Source: Gemella haemolysans ATCC 10379
GTDB lineage: Bacteria; Bacillota; Bacilli; Staphylococcales; Gemellaceae
DNA length: 64,000 bases
NCBI RefSeq assembly: GCF_000173915.1
Contig: NZ_ACDZ02000014.1
Coordinates: forward strand, 496,001 to 560,000
Reading direction: 5' to 3'
The notes below the pieces were generated by a model that was not told where the DNA came from, did not search any database, and worked only from the letters and a program-made list of their open reading frames with translations. Below are positions 36,854 to 46,698 of the stretch, one piece after another (position 1 is the first letter of the stretch; each line of letters opens with the position of its first letter). The translations under genes and the position numbers were made by a program.

Positions 36854-37427
36854 TATTTTCTTCTTTCAAAAATTTAGAAAATTTCTCCAACGATTCTTTT
36901 CGATGACTGATACTATTTTTTTCGTCAGAACTTAATTCTGCAAATGTTTTTTCTAAACTTGGAACATAAAATATAGGATCATATCCAAAACCATTGTTAC
37001 CTCTTTGTTCAGAGATAATTTCACCATGACATTCTCCTCTAAAAGTAAGTTCCGTACCATCAGGTTTAACTAACGCTATTACTGATACGAACTTAGCTTT
37101 TGATTTCTTACCATCTAACTCAGATAATACTTTCTCTATATTCTTTGCATCAGTTTGTTCTTTTGAATATCTTGCAGAATAAACTCCAGGACGACCCTCT
37201 AATAGTTCAACACTAAGTCCACTATCATCTGCTATTGCAGTTTTTCCTGAATATTTTGAGATTGTTCTTGCTTTTATCAAAGCATTTTCTTCAAATGTTA
37301 ATCCATCTTCAATAATTTCATCAGTAAAATTAATATCTTTTAAAGTTAGAATATTATAATCACTCAATATGCTTTTAATTTCTTCAACTTTATGTGCATT
37401 ATTCGATGCTAAAATCAATTCTTTCAT
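36843..37427 (-). CDS. rdgB: Non-canonical purine NTP pyrophosphatase, RdgB/HAM1 family
   Basis: Hydrolyses dITP, ITP and XTP to monophosphates, keeping deaminated purines out of DNA. N-terminal ASNNAHKVEEI, TAIADDSGLSVELL and GFGYDPIFYVP are family motifs. I chose the ATG at 37427 behind AGGAGTGA, giving 194 residues; an upstream in-frame start at 37448 would overlap murI without a ribosome site. The murI-rdgB order is the same as racE-ysnA in Bacillus. Confidence 0.93.
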   Translation of the reverse strand: MKELILASNNAHKVEEIKSILSDYNILTLKDINFTDEIIEDGLTFEENALIKARTISKYSGKTAIADDSGLSVELLEGRPGVYSARYSKEQTDAKNIEKVLSELDGKKSKAKFVSVIALVKPDGTELTFRGECHGEIISEQRGNNGFGYDPIFYVPSLEKTFAELSSDEKNSISHRKESLEKFSKFLKEENNEN

Positions 37428-37437
37428 TTTATCACTC

Positions 37438-38232
37438 CTATATTTCAACTACTTCTGCATTAATATCTTTCTTTAACCACTTAGAAGCAATGCTATCAAA
37501 ATTATCACTTTTTTGTGAAATAAAGAATCTGTGTTCTTTTTTATTAAACTTTTTCTGATGTAATTTTGTATATCCTAAAACAGTACTTACTTCACGTGCT
37601 GCTTCTCTTCCTGAAGAAATAACTTTAATATTATTACCATAATATTCTTCTATATCTTTCTTCAATATAGGATAATGTGTACAACCAAGAACTACAGTAT
37701 CAACTCCTAGTGTATTAGTATTACCTAATGTATCAGATATTAAATTTTTAGTAGCCTCTTTATCAAGATTTCCTTCTGACTCAATAAACGGTACAAAAGC
37801 TGGGCAAGCTTTATCAAAAACTATAATATCAGAATTGATATTTTCGATTTCTATATCATATACTTTTGAATTTGCTGTAAATTTGGTTCCTAATACCAGT
37901 ACTTTATTATTCTCTGTTGCTTGTATAGCTCGTCTTGCACCAGGTTGAACAACTCCTATAATAGGTACTTCATATTTATTTTGCAGATAGTCTAGTGCCG
38001 CAGCTGTTGCAGTATTACATGCTAAAACGACTAGCTTTACTCCCTTATCTATTAAGAATTTTACTGCTCTATCCGTATTTTTTATTATTTCTTCCTTTGT
38101 CTTATCACCATAGGGACAATTTTTAACATCGCCGAAATAATAGATAGTTTCATTGGGTAACTGTCTCATAATTTCGCGAGCAACTGTTAGTCCACCTACT
38201 CCACTATCAAATACTCCTATTGCATTATTCAT
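37438..38232 (-). CDS. murI: Glutamate racemase
   Basis: Makes D-glutamate for peptidoglycan. The two catalytic cysteines are C72 in LACNTA and C184 in GCTHYP. D9-S10 in FDSGVGG and the YFGDVKNCPYG loop are also conserved. The length is 264 residues. It lies in a dense cluster with recO upstream (14 bases) and rdgB downstream. Wall precursor supply and the PASTA kinase, which senses wall fragments, are both encoded in this window. Confidence 0.95.
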   Translation of the reverse strand: MNNAIGVFDSGVGGLTVAREIMRQLPNETIYYFGDVKNCPYGDKTKEEIIKNTDRAVKFLIDKGVKLVVLACNTATAAALDYLQNKYEVPIIGVVQPGARRAIQATENNKVLVLGTKFTANSKVYDIEIENINSDIIVFDKACPAFVPFIESEGNLDKEATKNLISDTLGNTNTLGVDTVVLGCTHYPILKKDIEEYYGNNIKVISSGREAAREVSTVLGYTKLHQKKFNKKEHRFFISQKSDNFDSIASKWLKKDINAEVVEI

Positions 38233-38246
38233 ATATGGCCTCTTTC

Positions 38247-38978
38247 TTAATTAGAACCGAGCATCTCTTCCAGTTCTAATATTTTAGTATAAGATTTAGT
38301 TTCTATTCCTACAAATTCTTTAAATACCATATTTAAAAATGAGAATAATCGAATTAAATCTTTGTTTTCTATTTCCAAACTTTCTAAAAAGTCGATATTT
38401 TTAACAGTCATATAATATGTAAGTTTCACTAATGAATCACTAAGACCATATACACTATGATCAATATTAAACTTATCAACAAAGCTATTCTTTAAAAAGC
38501 TATATCCTACATAAGGTTGATCTGTTTTTTGATATTTAAACATAAAACCCTGACCTTTTAAAATTTGACACAAAAAATATATTAAAACAAGTTTTTCAGA
38601 AACATCATTTTCTATATTTTTTAAACATACCTTCAATAACTTATACATATTAAAAATATCATCATTTATTAAATTAACATATTCCAACATATTGGCAACA
38701 TAGCTATTTTTTAATATGTCATATACAATATTTGTATACGTGTTTTCTATCTCAAGGTTTGTAATTTTGTTCATACCACTAGTAGGAAAAAAATTAATAG
38801 ATACCTCATATGGTGTACTCACCTTAATTTTCTTCTTACTTTTATGGACATTTTCGTAAAAAAAACTTTCTATATTACCTTGTTCAGTTAGAACGTGTAA
38901 TATTTCATGGTAATCTCTATATCTTATTTTTTTTATTATTATTCCTGTAATAAAATTTCTATTAGTCAAAGATATCAT
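38247..38978 (-). CDS. recO: DNA repair protein RecO
   Basis: Loads RecA on SSB-coated DNA with RecF/RecR. An N-terminal OB fold ([23 protein letters not shown]) and helical C-terminal region fit RecO, although sequence conservation is low and the usual zinc-finger cysteines are absent. The start is uncertain: ATG at 38978, TTG at 38975 (GGGATG suitably placed before it) or TTG at 38996. All overlap the era end, so translation is probably coupled. The era-recO order is standard for Firmicutes. Confidence 0.85.
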   Translation of the reverse strand: MISLTNRNFITGIIIKKIRYRDYHEILHVLTEQGNIESFFYENVHKSKKKIKVSTPYEVSINFFPTSGMNKITNLEIENTYTNIVYDILKNSYVANMLEYVNLINDDIFNMYKLLKVCLKNIENDVSEKLVLIYFLCQILKGQGFMFKYQKTDQPYVGYSFLKNSFVDKFNIDHSVYGLSDSLVKLTYYMTVKNIDFLESLEIENKDLIRLFSFLNMVFKEFVGIETKSYTKILELEEMLGSN

Positions 38979-39870
38979 CCCTATAGCCAAGGTCACGAAT
39001 TTGATTTGGTTTTGATCTCCAGTTATCTATTACTTTAACCCAAAGCTCTAAAAACACTTTCTCTCCTAGAAGAACCTCTATATCTTTTCTTGCTCTAGAA
39101 CCAATTTCTTTAATCATTTTACCTTGTTTTCCAATAATCATACCTTTTTGTGATTTTCTTTCAACAACAATTGTAGCGATAATATTTTTCTTTTTACCAG
39201 GTTGTTTCTCTATTCTGTCAATTACAACAGCAATTGAATGAGGAATCTCTTGCTCTGTTAATTGTAATACTTTCTCTCTAATAAATTCTGAAATAACAAA
39301 ATACTCCGGAGAGTCCGTAATTACATCATCAGGATACATTTTAAAACTTGGTTGTAAGTATTTTTTTGTTGTATTTAATAGATTATCAACATTTATTGAT
39401 TTTAATGCTGAAATTGGAACTATCTCAACAAAATCGTATAAATCTTTATAAAATTCAATAATCTGAATCAATTGTTCAGGTGAAATTAAATCGATTTTGT
39501 TAATTAGTAAAAATGTTGGAACTTTTAATTCCTTAACTATGTTTATTAAGTGTTGATCTCCAGGCCCAAACTTCTCACTCGCATTTATAATTAGGTAAAC
39601 TATCTCAGATTCTTGAATTGCACTACTAGCAAGTTTCATCATATAATCACCAAGTCTATGTTTTGGCTTGTGAATACCTGGTGTGTCAATAAAAACTATT
39701 TGTGAATCATTATCAGTATAAACACCATTTATAATGTTACGTGTCGTTTGTGGTTTATCCGACATTATTGCTATTTTTTGTTTTAAAATATTATTTAATA
39801 ACGTAGATTTACCAGCATTAGGTCTACCTATAATTGTGACAAATCCCGTTTTAATTTGTTCTTCAAACAT
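38962..39870 (-). CDS. era: GTPase Era
   Basis: Ribosome-associated GTPase needed for 30S maturation. G1 GRPNAGKST (about 15-23), the switch/G3 [11 protein letters not shown]4 NKID and the C-terminal KH domain ([15 protein letters not shown]) are intact in 302 residues. It overlaps recO and follows ybeY by 2 bases. dgkA and cdd, which lie between ybeY and era in bacilli, are missing. Confidence 0.97.
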   Translation of the reverse strand: MFEEQIKTGFVTIIGRPNAGKSTLLNNILKQKIAIMSDKPQTTRNIINGVYTDNDSQIVFIDTPGIHKPKHRLGDYMMKLASSAIQESEIVYLIINASEKFGPGDQHLINIVKELKVPTFLLINKIDLISPEQLIQIIEFYKDLYDFVEIVPISALKSINVDNLLNTTKKYLQPSFKMYPDDVITDSPEYFVISEFIREKVLQLTEQEIPHSIAVVIDRIEKQPGKKKNIIATIVVERKSQKGMIIGKQGKMIKEIGSRARKDIEVLLGEKVFLELWVKVIDNWRSKPNQIRDLGYRDDIFD

Positions 39871-39872
39871 GC

Positions 39873-40346
39873 TTATCTCCTTAAACCAAACTTCTCAAGA
39901 ATCTCATCTTGTTTACCAAACATTTCTTTTTCATCTTCTTCAGTCATGTGGTCATAACCTAGTAAGTGTAAAAATCCATGTACTGCAAGAAAACCTATTT
40001 CTCTATCAAAACTATGTTCGTACTCTTTTGCTTGTTCATGAGCAATATCTACACAGATAATCACATCACCAATAGAATTAATCTCATCTTCAAGACCAAT
40101 AATATCAATTTCATCTTCAACCTCGTCATTTAATGCAAAAGAGATAACATCTGTAGGTACATCTTTGCCTCTATAGTCACGATTAATTTCTTGTATTTCT
40201 TCTTTACTAACAAATGATAACGACATCTCAGTAATTTCAGTATCAATATTTTCATACTCTGCAGCACATTCTAATAGTTTCAGTAACATATCTTTTGTAC
40301 TATCTTCTACTAAGTTATTATCATCTATAATTTCAACAAATGTCAT
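39873..40346 (-). CDS. ybeY: Endoribonuclease YbeY
   Basis: Zinc-dependent RNase in 16S 3-prime maturation and ribosome quality control. The metal site [11 protein letters not shown] with three histidines is near the C-terminus. DVISFALND and DVPTDV are family strands. The 157-residue length is normal. phoH, the usual upstream neighbour, is absent; a 72-base gap with an imperfect GAGGGG/CCCCTC inverted repeat separates it from trmL. Confidence 0.94.
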   Translation of the reverse strand: MTFVEIIDDNNLVEDSTKDMLLKLLECAAEYENIDTEITEMSLSFVSKEEIQEINRDYRGKDVPTDVISFALNDEVEDEIDIIGLEDEINSIGDVIICVDIAHEQAKEYEHSFDREIGFLAVHGFLHLLGYDHMTEEDEKEMFGKQDEILEKFGLRR

Positions 40347-40418
40347 GATTTTCTCCTTATATATTCTTATTTAGAGGGGCTAATTCAAGACAAAAACCCT
40401 AAATTCTCCCCTCACATA

Positions 40419-40892
40419 CTATTTTAATTTATTAAAATTTTGTTGTCTTAAAGCTTCATAAATTATTAATGCAGCTGTATTAGACAAGTTTAGAGAACGA
40501 ACATTTTCGCTCATTGGAATACGTAATGCTTGTTCACTATATTTCTCTCTAAATTCCTTTGGTAAACCTTTTGTCTCTCTACCAAAGATAAAATAGATAT
40601 CCTCATTATCTGTATTTGAAAAATCAAAATCACAATAATTTTTTGTTCCAAATTTAGTTATAAGATAATAGTGCTTATCATTAGTTGCTTCTAAAAACTC
40701 ATCAAAACTATCCCAAACAACTAAATCTAGATGTTCCCAATAATCTAAACCAGCTCTTTTTACATGTTTATCATCAATAGAGAATCCTAGCGGTCTAATT
40801 AAGTGTAATCTTGTATTAGTTCCAACACAAGTACGTGCAATATTTCCTGTATTAGCTGGAATCTCTGGTTGGAATAAAACTATATTATTCAT
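40419..40892 (-). CDS. trmL: tRNA (cytidine/uridine-34 2-prime-O)-methyltransferase TrmL
   Basis: SPOUT (trefoil-knot) methyltransferase for the wobble base of leucine tRNAs. Motifs include [17 protein letters not shown] at the N-terminus, FGRETKGLP, and the knot [18 protein letters not shown]. The length is 157 residues. It follows ffh by 6 bases and ends the ylxM-ffh-trmL transcript. Confidence 0.94.
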   Translation of the reverse strand: MNNIVLFQPEIPANTGNIARTCVGTNTRLHLIRPLGFSIDDKHVKRAGLDYWEHLDLVVWDSFDEFLEATNDKHYYLITKFGTKNYCDFDFSNTDNEDIYFIFGRETKGLPKEFREKYSEQALRIPMSENVRSLNLSNTAALIIYEALRQQNFNKLK

Positions 40893-40898
40893 AATTAA

Positions 40899-42251
40899 CT
40901 AGAATGGAAGTTTGCCACCGAACATTCTTCCAAGACCCTTTCTTTTAGATTTATCATTCATAAGTCCGCCGAATTGTTTCATCATTTTTCTCATTTCTTC
41001 GAACTGTTTGATTAGTTTATGAACTTCATTAAGAGGACGACCACTACCTTGTGCAATACGTTTTCTACGTGGTACGTTTATAATATCAGGATTTTGTCTT
41101 TCTTCAATTGTCATTGACTTAATAATAGCCTCGATATAGACAAATTGTTTTTCATCAACTGCATCTAAATTCATATTTTTTAGTTTACCCATTCCTGGAA
41201 TCATTCCAAGTATGTCTTTAAGACTACCTAATTTTTTTACTTGTTCTAATTGAGTTAAGAAATCTTCAAAAGTAAAACTTTGATTTAGAATTTTTTCCTG
41301 CATTTTTTTAGCTTCATCTTCATCAATAGAAGCTTGTGCTTTTTCAATTAATGTAAGTACGTCACCCATACCTAAAATACGAGATGCCATACGTTCTGGG
41401 TGGAATAACTCAAGGTCATTCATTTTTTCACCCATACCGACTAACTTAATTGGTTTTCCTGTAATAGACTTAATAGATAGTGCAGCACCACCACGAGTAT
41501 CACCATCTAACTTAGTTAGTACTAAACCAGTAATATCAAGTTGTTCATCAAATGAAGTCGCAATATTAACTGCTTCTTGCCCTATCATAGAATCGACAAC
41601 AAGTAATATTTCATCTGGTGTTGTAGCAGCTTTAATGTTTTTTAATTCATCCATTAATAGTTCATCGATGTGTAAACGTCCAGCTGTATCGATGATTACA
41701 TAGTTGAAATAATTTTCTTTAGCAAAAGCTAATCCATCCTTAACAATATCTACTGGATCTTTATCTACATAAAATACTTCGATATCAAGTTGCTTACCTA
41801 ATGTTTTTAATTGTTGAACTGCAGCAGGTCTATAAACATCAGCAGCAATAAGAAGCGGTTTTTTCTTCATAGTCTTTTTAACTTTAAGCGCTAATTTACC
41901 TGCTGTTGTTGTTTTACCAGCCCCTTGAAGACCAACCATCATAACAGTAGTAATTTTACCACCTTGGTTTAATTCAACATTAGATCCACCTAGTAGGTCA
42001 ACTAATTCTTCATTTACGATTTTTACAACTTGTTGTGCTGGAGTAAGAGATTTCATAACCTCTGTTCCAACAGCTCTTTCACTTATTTTCTTAACAAATT
42101 CTTTTACAACTTTGAAGTTAACGTCCGCTTCTAATAAAGCTAATCTAACTTCACGCATCATTTCTTTTACATCCGCTTCTGAAACTTTACCTTTTCCAGT
42201 AAGCTTAGCTATTGTGTTTTGTAATCTTTCTGATAAATTCTCAAATGCCAT
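40899..42251 (-). CDS. ffh: Signal recognition particle protein Ffh
   Basis: Targets nascent membrane and secreted proteins to FtsY. The N domain, the GTPase G domain (GLQGAGKTTTAGKLA, DTAGRLHID, TKLDGDTRGGAAL) and the methionine-rich M domain (about 300-450, with GMIPGMGKLKNM and RRKRIAQGSG for 4.5S RNA) are complete in 450 residues. ylxM precedes it by 10 bases. ftsY and the 4.5S RNA gene are not in the window. Confidence 0.97.
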   Translation of the reverse strand: MAFENLSERLQNTIAKLTGKGKVSEADVKEMMREVRLALLEADVNFKVVKEFVKKISERAVGTEVMKSLTPAQQVVKIVNEELVDLLGGSNVELNQGGKITTVMMVGLQGAGKTTTAGKLALKVKKTMKKKPLLIAADVYRPAAVQQLKTLGKQLDIEVFYVDKDPVDIVKDGLAFAKENYFNYVIIDTAGRLHIDELLMDELKNIKAATTPDEILLVVDSMIGQEAVNIATSFDEQLDITGLVLTKLDGDTRGGAALSIKSITGKPIKLVGMGEKMNDLELFHPERMASRILGMGDVLTLIEKAQASIDEDEAKKMQEKILNQSFTFEDFLTQLEQVKKLGSLKDILGMIPGMGKLKNMNLDAVDEKQFVYIEAIIKSMTIEERQNPDIINVPRRKRIAQGSGRPLNEVHKLIKQFEEMRKMMKQFGGLMNDKSKRKGLGRMFGGKLPF

Positions 42252-42261
42252 ACAAGCTCTC

Positions 42262-42585
42262 CTAATTTTCTAGTTTTATCAATTCTTCAACATACGTTAG
42301 TACTTCTGTATCAGTAGTTGATTTTTTTATCTCATTTAGTAAAAACAATCTCTGATTGTTTAATTTAATTAAATTTAACTTCTCTTCAAACTGTTCTAAT
42401 TCTAATATTGTTCTCTTAATATTATTAGATACAGCTTGTTTTGATATATTATAATTTTCAGAAATCTCTGTTAGCGACAAATCGTTAAAATAATAGTCAT
42501 CTAAATACTGTCTTTGTTTATCACTAAGTAATTCAGAGTAAAAATCATAGAGTTGTGAAATCTTTATAACTTGTTCTATTTCCAC
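42262..42585 (-). CDS. ylxM: YlxM (UPF0122) helix-turn-helix protein
   Basis: A 107-residue protein with a sigma-region-4-like helix-turn-helix (LTEISENYNISKQAVSNNIKRT) after YSELLSDKQRQYLDDYYFND. Homologues are nearly always beside ffh and stimulate SRP GTPase assembly in streptococci (known for the family). The start is GTG at 42585 behind GGAGG. Confidence 0.9.
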   Translation of the reverse strand: MEIEQVIKISQLYDFYSELLSDKQRQYLDDYYFNDLSLTEISENYNISKQAVSNNIKRTILELEQFEEKLNLIKLNNQRLFLLNEIKKSTTDTEVLTYVEELIKLEN

Positions 42586-42625
42586 AATGTTCCTCCAGTC
42601 ATTAAATATAAATCTACATCATTAT

Positions 42626-42654
42626 ATTATACGATAAAATCGCGTTTTTTTCAA
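42626..42654 (-). promoter_or_regulatory. Promoter of ylxM-ffh-trmL
   Basis: On the minus strand TTGAAA (42649-42654), a 17-base spacer and TATAAT (42626-42631). Confidence 0.8.
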
Positions 42655-42671
42655 ATTTTTACCGCTTTTTT

Positions 42672-42716
42672 AAAAAATAAAATCAACTCAAATTAAAACT
42701 ATTTTGAGCTGATTTA
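42672..42716 (-). terminator. Terminator after priA
   Basis: On the minus strand AAATCAGCTCAAA and TTTGAGTTGATTT pair around an A/T loop, followed by a T-rich tract. Confidence 0.75.
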
Positions 42717-42772
42717 TTTACATTTATTTTAAAATATATAATTTATTTTTAATACAAATTAATTTGAATTAT

Positions 42773-45136
42773 TTACATATAATCCAGTGCAGAATTATCA
42801 ATCGTTATTGTAATTTTCTCCCTAGAAAAACTTTCGGCAAAGTAATCATTAATATACTTTAATAAAGAATAAAGTTTATTATAATCTTCATCTTGATATC
42901 TTATAGCAATATTGAATTTATATTCATTATTTATTTTATAAAATAGACTCTTATTAGGCCCTAATACTGATAAATTAGTTTGTTTCTTACTAATAAAATC
43001 GAATATCATCTTAGCTACACGTTCTGTCTTTTTTTCATCATATCCTTTTATTGTTATAAATGAGATTTTACAAAATGGAGGATAGTCTATTAACTTTCTT
43101 CTGTTAAGTTCATATTTATAAAATTTCTCATAGCTATGTTCAATTGCATAATCTAGTATATTGCTGGCTATATTAGTTTGAAAGACAACTTCTCCTTCCT
43201 TCTTACTTCGTCCAGCCCTACCAGCAGTTTGAACTAGTAATTGGAATAGTTTCTCATTTGCTTTAAAACTAGGTAGTGCTATCATATTATCAATAGATAA
43301 TACACCAACTAAAGTAATATTTGGGAAATCTAGTCCTTTTGAGATCATCTGCGTTCCTAATAAAATATCAGATTTGTGATTTTTAAAATCAGTAAGTAGC
43401 CTTTCATATGCGCCTTTTCTACTAGTGGTATCAGAGTCCATCCTTGTAATTCTAACACCTGGTATATTTTGATACAGGTACTCTTCAACGCGCTGTATAC
43501 CATAATTCCCCGAAACTAATTCTGGATGTTCACAACACTTAAGTATATTAGAAATTTTCTTTTGATATCCACAAAAATGACAGTGTAGTGAATTATCATG
43601 TTTATGGTAGTTTAAACTTATATCACAATTTTCACACTTATATAAATGTCCACACGAAAAACAACGAATAAAATTAGTATATCCTCGTTTATTCATTAAT
43701 AAGAGTACTTGTTCCTTCTTCTCTATTTTTTCTTTTATCTTAGTAAGTAATTCACTAGCAATTACATCTTCTTTTTCTGCGGTATGAACTATATTTATCA
43801 TCGGCAATTTATTATTAAACCTATGTGTAAGCTTTAATAAATTATTGGGATTATTCTTTTCAAAATTATAATATAGATCAACTGAAGGTGTTGCACTAGC
43901 ATATACTACAGTAGATTTATTATAGATTCCACGCTTTCTAGCAATATCCTTAGCATCATATCTTGGTGACTCAGTCTGTTTATAACTATTTTCATGCTCT
44001 TCATCAATGATAATAATACCAAGATTATTAAACGGTGCAAAAACTGCTGAACGAGTCCCTAAGCATATTTTAACTTTACCATCACGAATTTTTTTCCACT
44101 CAGTATACTTTTCTTTTGCATTGAGTCTAGAATGTATAACTGCTATGTTATCGCTAAATACTTTTCTAAATTTCTTTTCAATTTGCGGTGTTAATATTAT
44201 CTCTGGTACTAAAATAATAGCTTCTTTCCCTACTCTAATAACCGCTTCAACAAGTTTTATATAAATCTCTGTTTTCCCTGCACCTGTTACACCATGTAAA
44301 AGATACTCATTGAATTTATTAGTATTGAAATTCTCACTAATTCTGTCATAAATCTCTTGTTGATGTCCACTTAATTTCGTATTATTGTCTAGTATAGATG
44401 TATTTATATCATGTTTAACATCTTCTTCAATAATTCTAATTACATTCTTTTCAAGTAGTTTTTTCGTAACAGAGTTTCCTATATTTAGTCTATCTTTAAC
44501 CTTTGATTTTTTTATTTTATTATTAGTAATTAAATAATCAACTAGTTCTTTTTGTTTTTTTGTTAATTTAACATCTTCATATTTATCTAGCACATAAAAC
44601 TCTTCTGTTTCGTTGTTTTTAATTTCTTTAATTCTACTTATCAGTCTAATTGCTTTTAGTGAGATTAAATATCCTATTTGTTCAATTGATAATATCTTCT
44701 CGAATTTATTCTTTTCGATTAAGTTATCCGTATTGAAGTGTTTTGTATAATCTAAAAGTAATGTTTTATTACCATCAAGTAGCTCATAGTATTCTATATA
44801 CTTATTCTTTAGGCTTGTAGGAACAATTGTTTCAATTGCCTGTATTCTTGTACAAAATAGTTCATCAGCCATTACTTTAGACAATAAAATCATTTCTTTT
44901 GTTAATATTGGAAAGTCATCCTTTAGTCTTTTAATATATTTAAACTTATTCGTTACTTCTACTTCAGAATTCCCACTTCTAGTATCAACGACATAACCTT
45001 GAACCGTTCTTGTTCCAAAAGGAACCTCGACTCTGTATCCTACTATATCTATATCTTTAAATTCATCAGGTACAAGATAAGAATATACTTGATTAACATT
45101 ATGATTATTTACATCAATTATTACCTCAGCATACAT
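42773..45136 (-). CDS. priA: Primosomal replication restart helicase PriA
   Basis: SF2 helicase that reloads the replisome at collapsed forks. The N-terminal DNA-binding region, Walker A GVTGAGKTE, DEEH box, two zinc-binding clusters (CFSCGHLYKCENC, CHFCGYQ and a later single Cys) and the helicase C-terminal part (GRAGRSKKEGEV) are visible in 787 residues. One variation stands out: the last cysteine pair of the zinc region appears as CCEHPELVSGNYG rather than CPxC, so zinc ligation may differ. GGAGGTGAG precedes the ATG. It is the last gene of the rsmE-gpsB-coaBC-priA unit. Confidence 0.94.
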   Translation of the reverse strand: MYAEVIIDVNNHNVNQVYSYLVPDEFKDIDIVGYRVEVPFGTRTVQGYVVDTRSGNSEVEVTNKFKYIKRLKDDFPILTKEMILLSKVMADELFCTRIQAIETIVPTSLKNKYIEYYELLDGNKTLLLDYTKHFNTDNLIEKNKFEKILSIEQIGYLISLKAIRLISRIKEIKNNETEEFYVLDKYEDVKLTKKQKELVDYLITNNKIKKSKVKDRLNIGNSVTKKLLEKNVIRIIEEDVKHDINTSILDNNTKLSGHQQEIYDRISENFNTNKFNEYLLHGVTGAGKTEIYIKLVEAVIRVGKEAIILVPEIILTPQIEKKFRKVFSDNIAVIHSRLNAKEKYTEWKKIRDGKVKICLGTRSAVFAPFNNLGIIIIDEEHENSYKQTESPRYDAKDIARKRGIYNKSTVVYASATPSVDLYYNFEKNNPNNLLKLTHRFNNKLPMINIVHTAEKEDVIASELLTKIKEKIEKKEQVLLLMNKRGYTNFIRCFSCGHLYKCENCDISLNYHKHDNSLHCHFCGYQKKISNILKCCEHPELVSGNYGIQRVEEYLYQNIPGVRITRMDSDTTSRKGAYERLLTDFKNHKSDILLGTQMISKGLDFPNITLVGVLSIDNMIALPSFKANEKLFQLLVQTAGRAGRSKKEGEVVFQTNIASNILDYAIEHSYEKFYKYELNRRKLIDYPPFCKISFITIKGYDEKKTERVAKMIFDFISKKQTNLSVLGPNKSLFYKINNEYKFNIAIRYQDEDYNKLYSLLKYINDYFAESFSREKITITIDNSALDYM

Positions 45137-45165
45137 AATCTCACCTCCTTCAAATTAAAATCCAT

Positions 45166-46341
45166 TTATTTTGATATTTCATCAACTATAGCTTTTGCTA
45201 TATTATTTTTACTACTTTTATCAATTTTCTTAATATTATCGTGTCTGTCTATTATATAGACCTCATTATCATCACTACCAAAACCTATATCTTTTTTAGA
45301 TATATCATTAGCAACAATATAATCAAGATTTTTCTTAACAATCTTTTCCTTTGCATACTCTATCAAATTATTTGTTTCAGCTGCGAAACCAATGATTTTT
45401 TGCCCCTCATGTTTATTATCGCCAACATATTTTAATATATCTTGTGTTCTTTGAAATTCAATTGTTAAATTCCCATCTTGTTTTTTCACTTTTTTATCAA
45501 AAATCTGAACTGGTGTATAATCTGAAACAGCAGCTGCCTTTATAATAAAATCACAATCCTTAAAATTATTTTTTACTGCTTCAAACATATCATTTGTACT
45601 AGTGATTTTTACTTTCTTCACATTATTGCTAATACTATCATTATCAACACTAGATACTAAGATTACTTCCGCTCCTCTTCTTGCACACTCATTCGCAATA
45701 GAGATACCCATTTTCCCTGTAGACGGATTTGTTAAGCATCGAAATGGATCGATGAATTCTTTTGTAGGTCCCGCTGTTACTAATACCTTTTTATCTTTTA
45801 AATCCTGTTCAACTTCTTGAAACACAAAACTTTCAATTTTATCAATAGTTGGAAATTTACCTTCTCCTACATCACCACATGCTAAAAGCCCGCTATCAGG
45901 TTCCACAAAATTAAAACCAAGTTTAATTAATCTATTCATATTATCTTGAATAATTGGATTTCTATACATAAATGTATTCATCGCTGGAACAATATAAACA
46001 GCAGATGTATCTCTAACTGCTAGCATTAATGAAGTAGCTAAGTCATCTGCAATTCCATTTGAAAATTTTGAAATTAAATTAGCTGTTGCTGGAGCTACAA
46101 TTATTTTCTCCGCCCACTTTGTTAAGTCTATATGTTGTATTTCATTTTCATCGACTTCTTCAAAAGTACTTGTGTAAACTCTATTTTTTGTTAAAGTTTG
46201 AAATGGTAGCTGTGTAACAAAATTTTCAGCATTTTTTGTAAGTATTACTTTAACATTATTACCTTGTTTCACAAGAGAGCTGCATAAATCAATTGACTTA
46301 TATGCTGCAATCCCCCCCGAAACTATTAATAAAATATTCAT
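45166..46341 (-). CDS. coaBC: Bifunctional phosphopantothenoylcysteine decarboxylase/synthetase
   Basis: Two consecutive steps of coenzyme A synthesis. The N-terminal flavoprotein CoaC part has SGGIAAYKS, PAMNTFMYRNP and LACGDVGEGKF. The C-terminal CoaB part has VTAGPTKEFIDPFR, NPSTGKMG and KVKKQDG. The length is 391 residues. Codons 8-9 lie in an uninterrupted run of seven C on the plus strand (46312-46318, G on the coding strand). coaBC-priA is the usual Firmicute order; here it is separated from fmt-rsmB. Confidence 0.95.
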   Translation of the reverse strand: MNILLIVSGGIAAYKSIDLCSSLVKQGNNVKVILTKNAENFVTQLPFQTLTKNRVYTSTFEEVDENEIQHIDLTKWAEKIIVAPATANLISKFSNGIADDLATSLMLAVRDTSAVYIVPAMNTFMYRNPIIQDNMNRLIKLGFNFVEPDSGLLACGDVGEGKFPTIDKIESFVFQEVEQDLKDKKVLVTAGPTKEFIDPFRCLTNPSTGKMGISIANECARRGAEVILVSSVDNDSISNNVKKVKITSTNDMFEAVKNNFKDCDFIIKAAAVSDYTPVQIFDKKVKKQDGNLTIEFQRTQDILKYVGDNKHEGQKIIGFAAETNNLIEYAKEKIVKKNLDYIVANDISKKDIGFGSDDNEVYIIDRHDNIKKIDKSSKNNIAKAIVDEISK

Positions 46342-46362
46342 GGAATTCTCCTTTAAACTTAA

Positions 46363-46686
46363 TTAATATAAGTCATGATCAATATTATTTGTTCCAAAAA
46401 CCGCTGTTTCAAGTTTTGATAGTCTTTTTAATATATCTAAGTTTGTTACCTGAACAGGTTTATCTTCACGACTTGTATTTTTTAAAGCTTCAATTTTAAT
46501 TTTTAAGTTTTGATTTTCTATTTCTAATTCTTTAAGTCTAGTTATAAGTTTATCTAACTTCATATAGTCTTCAATTATTAAATCTAAATAGTCATTAACA
46601 TCTTCTTCACTATATCCCTTGACTCTATTTTTTCTAAACTCTTTTTCATAAATTTCTTTTGCTGTTAAATTTAATTCAACACTCAT
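46363..46686 (-). CDS. gpsB: Cell-cycle protein GpsB (DivIVA-like)
   Basis: A 107-residue division adaptor. The N-terminal DivIVA-like membrane-binding and coiled-coil part (LTAKEIYEKEFRKN, GYSEEDVNDYLDLIIEDY) and the short C-terminal trimerising helix (TNLDILKRLSKLETAVFG) are diagnostic. GpsB links wall synthases to the septum and in several Firmicutes modulates or is modified by the PASTA kinase. Its place between coaBC and rsmE differs from its bacillal neighbourhood (recU-pbp region). Confidence 0.93.
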   Translation of the reverse strand: MSVELNLTAKEIYEKEFRKNRVKGYSEEDVNDYLDLIIEDYMKLDKLITRLKELEIENQNLKIKIEALKNTSREDKPVQVTNLDILKRLSKLETAVFGTNNIDHDLY

Positions 46687-46698
46687 AATTTAACTCCT

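Noticed and set aside
40347-40418. GAGGGG/CCCCTC inverted repeat between trmL and ybeY as a terminator
   Set aside because: The stem is interrupted and no T run follows on the minus strand; it could be a weak structure only.
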